Source of the DNA: Stichopus chloronotus
Taxonomy: Eukaryota > Echinodermata > Holothuroidea > Aspidochirotida > Stichopodidae
Direction: 5' to 3'
NCBI GenBank assembly: GCA_021234535.1
Contig: CM037843.1
Span: 34,101,200-34,165,199, forward strand
Length of the DNA stretch: 64,000 bases
Below, in pieces: positions 58,766-64,000 of this stretch. Numbering within the stretch: position 1 is the first letter of the stretch; every line of letters begins with the position of its first letter. A model generated the notes under the pieces. That model saw nothing but the letters and a program-made list of their open reading frames with translations, searched no databases and had not been told where the DNA came from. A program made the translations under genes and the position numbers.

Positions 58766-61700
58766 GCATCTGGCAACATCTGGTCTAAAAAAGGAGGCTT
58801 TGTATTCCCCAAAATTCCCTGGTTTGTGAATTCGCTAGCGAGGTACTCACCTCATATAACCTATGCATTACCGTATTGACCATGGTCTAGCATCTGGCAA
58901 TTTTGTGTGTGTGTGTATCTGGTCACCGCCCTTCCGTAATTGCCAGCCTTTTGGTCTGCCAGTGAAGTTTTGAACTGCTATTTGCATCTGTGTCTATCTA
59001 CGCGCTGTGAATTAAAGGTCACCAGTAAACATGGCATGGCAGATGTGAGTGCAGTTGTTGCATTGAGACAGGTAAGTGAAGTGTGAAGTAAATAGTTACA
59101 CAATGTTTATAGATCATCATTATAGATGATATCACATATTTTGCCACCTTCTCAAAAGGATGAACCTGGTAGTAAATGTGCTTATTGCATCAAAGTGTAT
59201 CATACCCACTGGTAAATTCTTATCAAAACATGAAGTAAATTCTCTGAGGATAAGGTGATGCTTAACTCCATTCATGTATCAATAGGGAATGACGCTGAAT
59301 AGCCATCTTTGAAAATGACATGTGGCGAGGGGCTGAGAACAAAATAAAGGTGGGGGAGGTCAGTAGGTAGGAATTATCTACATATCATGGTACTGCATGA
59401 TCACTCAATTCAGGGCCATTGTCAAGAGACACATGAAGTCTGATGACAGGTCAATGTGGATGCTGAAAGTATCTAGTACTGGATTTGTTTCATGAATGCT
59501 TTTTCTTTTAATGAAAACTTCAATCTGGACGCTGGGCCAATATTGTAATATGCTTCCACCCATTAACTTGATGACTGCAATGTGGAAACCCGAAGTCAAA
59601 TTTGTTCACTGCTCTCTGACAGGAAGTTCATCTTTACCAGATCTTTGGAGGGACTTCATATTTTTACTTTCAAGTTTTATTCAAACACTTAAAGAGAGAA
59701 TATCACGCACTGAAGGCACCTTCTTATTGGCGGTTCATAAGTACGCAAACGTTTGTTTACAATCTGACGAGTCCAGATGCTGCCAAAAGGAAACTTCTGT
59801 TTGCCGTTCCAGACCTACAGTAAAACTGCTTGTGGTTAATATAAACTTATCAAAGTCTCAGTATTGTGACATGATCAAATGAAGAGCAATGTACATGAGG
59901 AATGTTTCTACCCTTTCTTCTCATGCACGTTTACCAGCCTTCGAATAATTGCATCCACCCTGAAAAAGGAAATGCTGTCTAGACAAATGTGAAACTTGAT
60001 TAATGGCGTGATTCAAAATATTAATAATCAATCCCTTTGCATACATGTGCAATCCACCCGTACAACAATATTTTTGCACGCAAAAAAAAATTCCCATCTG
60101 CACATCATGGATGTGGAACGTCATCAAAAACGACTGCCGCTCGATTTATTGATCCAATTTTTTCTAGTACAGTGAAGGGATGTGTTACGGTACCTTGTGG
60201 AGATTTCACTTTGTGTGACATTAAGTACTACAATGGTGGAAACAGTTCTCTGACAGAGAGATGGGTTCAATGCCATTGTCAGAACGTCCTTCTTGATCGT
60301 AAACGATGGAATGCTGAATACTATAGAAACATTGTACAGAGCAAAAAAAAATTGAAACATCTTGTACGTTTTGAAAGACCGGAGTGACACGGAAATACAT
60401 ATTCGGGTGCATCTCGGATACTTTTGTCACCACGGCTTGTATACCTTACAAACACTAAAAAAGGGAGATACCATTTGATGATCATCTCCGCAAGACTATT
60501 CTAGGAAAAAATCCAAAAAAACACATTCATAACTCGGAATGTCGTTTGCTTGAAGGATATTTCTAGATATTATATATCTTGGATAGAATTGGCCATAATT
60601 CAAAGACAATGTGAACCAACTTCAGTCATAGGAAATTGAAAGAAATTCTTAATTTTTACCAGCAAATTTAATAAGCAAAATGAGCTTATGTTTGCAAGTA
60701 AAGTTTCACGTAAAGACACACTGCAGGAAGTTGATGAGAATGTCTAACTTATGATACACAATAATTCATGTAACCTGTCTGAATGGGTCTGATGGAACTA
60801 ATCTTGAAGGACTAAAGGTCACCTATGAAAAATGGACATTCCAGCAGACCAGAAAATCAAGCTAGCCATACGTCTCAATACTTTAAAGATCATGCTTTGG
60901 TCAGAAAGCAACCAGCAGCATTGCTCTCTCAGCAGAAAATGAACAAGTGGAGATTTGTTTATGGTACTGAATCTTTAGTCTTTGAGAGAATGGCACCAAC
61001 TTGCTCATCTTGCCGAATACATGTGAATCGAAATGACTGCTCCTACTCTCAATGTAACAATAGAATAAATAAAAGAGAAGGCAACTCTAAAAAAGTTGCA
61101 ACTTTAAAAAGAGAAAATTACGAGACAAACTTCTCCAAAAAAGTGAGAACACTCCATGAAATGATGGCATAATGCAGTTGATGAGGGGTACCTGTATAAG
61201 TCTACAATGTGAATAGTATCAAATGAGTGTCATACTGCTTCATGTGGTCCTTTAAAGACAATAATAAACTTTTAACACCTGGTTTGGTTTTAATACTGAG
61301 TGACAAAACTCACTTTGCTCCAGAACAAGATAAAATGACCCAAATCCAATAAATAATATCATAATTCCTAGAGGGGAAGGGTAGCATTACCCAAAGAGGG
61401 GCAAAATTAGAAATGGCCTCAGAAGGCAGCACTTACAGAGGGCACTAAACGAAATGTGAATGCATGAACTGAAACGAATTGAAACAACTTGAAGACTTAG
61501 GAGAATTATCAAAATTTTGTAGGTCCCTTTAAGTCTTGACTAAAGAACTACTAGCAGCTGTTCAGGATACTATATGCATTGATCAACGTCATGGCCATAT
61601 TCAAGCTGTAAATGAAGCATAGACCTGTGGCCACTACCAACCTCCAGATATATACCACTGACTTGCTATCAAAAGGCAACTCCCTGAATATACAGTATGT

Positions 61701-61925
61701 ACATATAAATCACAAATGTATAGCACATTTTTTTTTATAAGAATGCGCAGTTGTCAACATGACTTTTTGTATACAGTAGTTCTTCAAACAAACTTCAGTG
61801 CTTTTGGTTTTGGCATCTACTGTTAACAGTCAACAGGGTTTGTAATTTACCTCAGTTTGCACAGTACCTTTGACCACTCCACTTCTATACCTTTTATTTC
61901 TGGACACATGATTCTGAAGTAAATC

Positions 61926-62028
61926 CCAAAACTCACCTGGTTTGGTTAATGATGAGTGACTCACTTACCTGTCTCCTCACAACAAATGCACTCCCATCTA
62001 CCCTGCCAAGAGTACTGGTAACCTTTAA
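61926..62028 (-). repeat. Interspersed repeat, copy 2 of a pair
   Basis: This is the counterpart of 58665-58765. On the minus strand it reads from AAAGGTTACCAGTACTCTT to AACCAGGTGAGTTTTGGG. In one frame it encodes KVTSTLGRVDGSAFVVRRQ, with an alignable peptide in the other copy. It could be a fragment of a dispersed mobile element or a decayed duplicated exon. I favour a repeat, because the similarity continues across the donor-like site. Confidence 0.55.
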
Positions 62029-62915
62029 CACCAATGGCTGTTCGGCCTAATACTGGACTAGTGCATGTCTATAGCTGCAACCTATATCTAGAGTGGGTAA
62101 CCAAGTGGGGGAAGTATGTTTGTGTAGAGGAACACTGGTTTAAAAGATGAGCAATTAAGGTACAAACAAAATATATAAGTAGGAAAAGTAAAAGGACTAC
62201 TTAGATATAGCACCTTTAAAAGGTCCTTACATAAATGCCAGGTCTGATCATAAATCCAGACTTTGATTGGTGAAATAAAATATACACTAGTCATCTCTCT
62301 TTAAGAAGTATATATTGACAAAACTAAGAAACATTCCTACCTATTCTGACTCATTATGGCCATAAAATTGCATCAAATATAAAAACAAGGGATGCAAAGC
62401 ACTTTTGCAATCACAACAAAAAAGATTATAAGAATGAATATTTATTCTATATGTTATGCTGTGAAGTGGCCTCAGATTGTAATGCTGCATTATGGCGATC
62501 GAAATTCAGCAAATATGCCAACGATTGTTTTAGCTGCAAAATGACGTTTAGTGCTACAAAATATTTCTGCACACTACCTCCTTCACAGTTTGAGCATTTG
62601 TAGTGTATGAGCATGTGTTAAGTTAAAACAACTGAGAAAGGTCGTGTTTCAAATTAGTGACATATTGGGAAGAAATCTTAATAATGTAGAGCATGCAAAC
62701 TCTGGGCCCATACAAGCAGACCTTATGTAGTACAATACACTGCAGTGATGTTCCTTGAGGTGTTAAAATGCCAACAGCATGAGATGCATTGCTGTATACA
62801 TGTGACTTCTGCATTCACTTCTTGTCAACTCTTAAGATGGTTAAATTTTGTCAAAGACAGGTCACAATACATATCTATCAGGTTGACACTCTTCCACACA
62901 TCAGGTGAAACCCTT

Positions 62916-63055
62916 TCATGTATCAAATGACACCATCACATGTATCAAATGACACCATCACATGTATCAAATGACACCTTAGTTGTGTGTATCAGATGAC
63001 ACCATCCCATGTATCAGATGACACTCTTCCACATGTCAAATGACATCCTCCTATG
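62916..63055. repeat. 22-bp minisatellite
   Basis: The unit CATGTATCAAATGACACCATCA is repeated in tandem. The first three units are nearly identical, and later ones are diverged (ATCAGATGACAC, GTCAAATGACATC). Confidence 0.85.
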
Positions 63056-64000
63056 CAATACTTGCATTTCCAACACCTGCTTCCGTGTATTCCTGCTGCT
63101 TCTTACAATTCTGGCTCTGGCTTTTCTCCAGCCCAACCGACCTACCTCAGAGTTGGTGTCATCAAATTAGAGCATAAAAATCCATGAAAGCAGTTCTTTC
63201 CATCACTATTGGAAAGCATCCCTCCTCTGTTTGTCAGCAGTGTCTTTCCTCATCTTGACTACTGATACCCAAAGTACCGACCACAGTTGGTCATCAAAAC
63301 AACCACTGAAGAAAAAAAATTACATGTTGCCTCAAGCAACGAGATATGTGTTTAACAATAAATGCAATGACTTCAGGATGTATCTAGCAACCTCGTTTTC
63401 CTGCTCCAACTCCACCTCCTCACCCATCAACACTCCCTTCCCTCTTTTCACAATTAACAAGACAACTAACAAAGGAAAGTAAATTGATTTCCTATGCAGC
63501 TTTCCAAACTACAGTAACAGTACAAACAGCAAAGTTCTATCAACGGCAAAAGACGATCAAAATGTCAAAGAAAATAAGGAACTAGACTCGAAGTTGCCAA
63601 GTGACACAAGGTTTTGAGTGAGAAAGAGATGTTGGATTGCTTGATGAATCGTCCTGCTAGTTTGGGAGATTCAAGATTTGGCTTCTTCAATAATTAACAT
63701 TTCGTTCAATATTAATATTGAAACAGAGCAGAGACGCAATCACGACACAAACTCCCAAGGGCCATGACAGTCAAAAGATATTCAAGAAAGACTAAAGAAA
63801 ATTGAAACACTGTTTTAGTCAATCTGATTTTATGGTCGGTAAATCTGCATTCCCTGCGATACTGTTCCACAGTTTGATGATCAAACAACTGTTTTGACTT
63901 CAGCCATAATTTCTGTGTTGATGGATGAGCTTATAATGTACAGATCTTCATCAAATCTTTCTGGCATTTGATAAGAACATGAGGTAAATAACTGTAAACA

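Larger units (their letters stand above)
54699..64000 (-). other. Upstream intron or 5' region with repeats
   Basis: The exon preceding 54639-54698, expected to encode the Gly-Phe-Phe and Thr-Trp part of the PH domain and ending in phase 0, was not found on the minus strand here. Repeats present are the TTAA-flanked element (57612-58558), the interspersed pair at 58.67 and 61.93 kb, a short GT run near 58904 and the 22-bp minisatellite at 62.9 kb. Plus-strand open frames at 59496-59882, 60037-60387 and 60825-61172 have balanced composition but no recognised family. Confidence 0.6.

Noticed and set aside
58851..58893. Segment with gtgagt donor and an acceptor after a CA run, considered as the missing upstream PH-domain exon
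   Set aside because: All frames contain stops and nothing resembles the Gly-Phe-Phe/Thr-Trp segment expected there.

Overview
The window is AT-rich animal DNA with very little coding sequence. It lies almost entirely inside one large spliced gene read on the minus strand. The gene is a phosphoinositide-specific phospholipase C of the beta class, closest to vertebrate PLCB4 and insect norpA. Six constitutive exons are recognised by protein sequence, canonical splice sites, exact phase compatibility and exon boundaries that match my recollection of the PLCB4 protein. In transcription order they are 54639-54698, 26371-26517, 24595-24674, 20996-21137, 10479-10579 and 802-974. They encode most of the N-terminal PH domain and the EF-hand region. 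The start codon and first PH-domain exon(s) lie beyond the right edge, and the catalytic X/Y barrel, C2 and C-terminal coiled coil lie beyond the left edge.

The most interesting part is the 28.1-kb intron between the first two recognised exons (26518-54638). It contains four small exons on the same strand, at 49951-50058, 47440-47544, 43787-43894 and 36984-37061. All are phase 0 to phase 0, all have good AG/GT splice sites, and their peptides are related to one another (a basic block, RRxS or a variant, then GRQ(E/D/Q) and a final Glu). They look like a tandemly duplicated family of cassette or mutually exclusive exons that would insert 26-36 residues into a PH-domain loop of the lipase. A fifth phase 0-0 exon at 31059-31307 (83 codons, cadherin-repeat-like C-terminal half) and a possible stop-containing exon at 30150-30209 lie further down the same intron.

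The rest is intron sequence with repeats. These include a 143-bp-period tandem array carrying nuclear-receptor-like TGACCTTTGACC motifs (about 8.63-9.27 kb), a small hAT-like element with terminal inverted repeats (7567-7835), a TTAA-flanked inverted-repeat element (57612-58558), a palindromic repeat family (37.7, 50.8 and 53.5 kb), an interspersed pair at 58.7 and 61.9 kb, several minisatellites (12.4-13.1, 52.6 and 62.9 kb) and ATTC-like or ATCT simple repeats.

The PLCB4/norpA-type gene, long introns and repeat types point to a metazoan, probably a marine invertebrate. An echinoderm-like deuterostome is a guess that the sequence alone does not prove. I saw no tRNA, rRNA, CRISPR, bacterial operon or viral gene.
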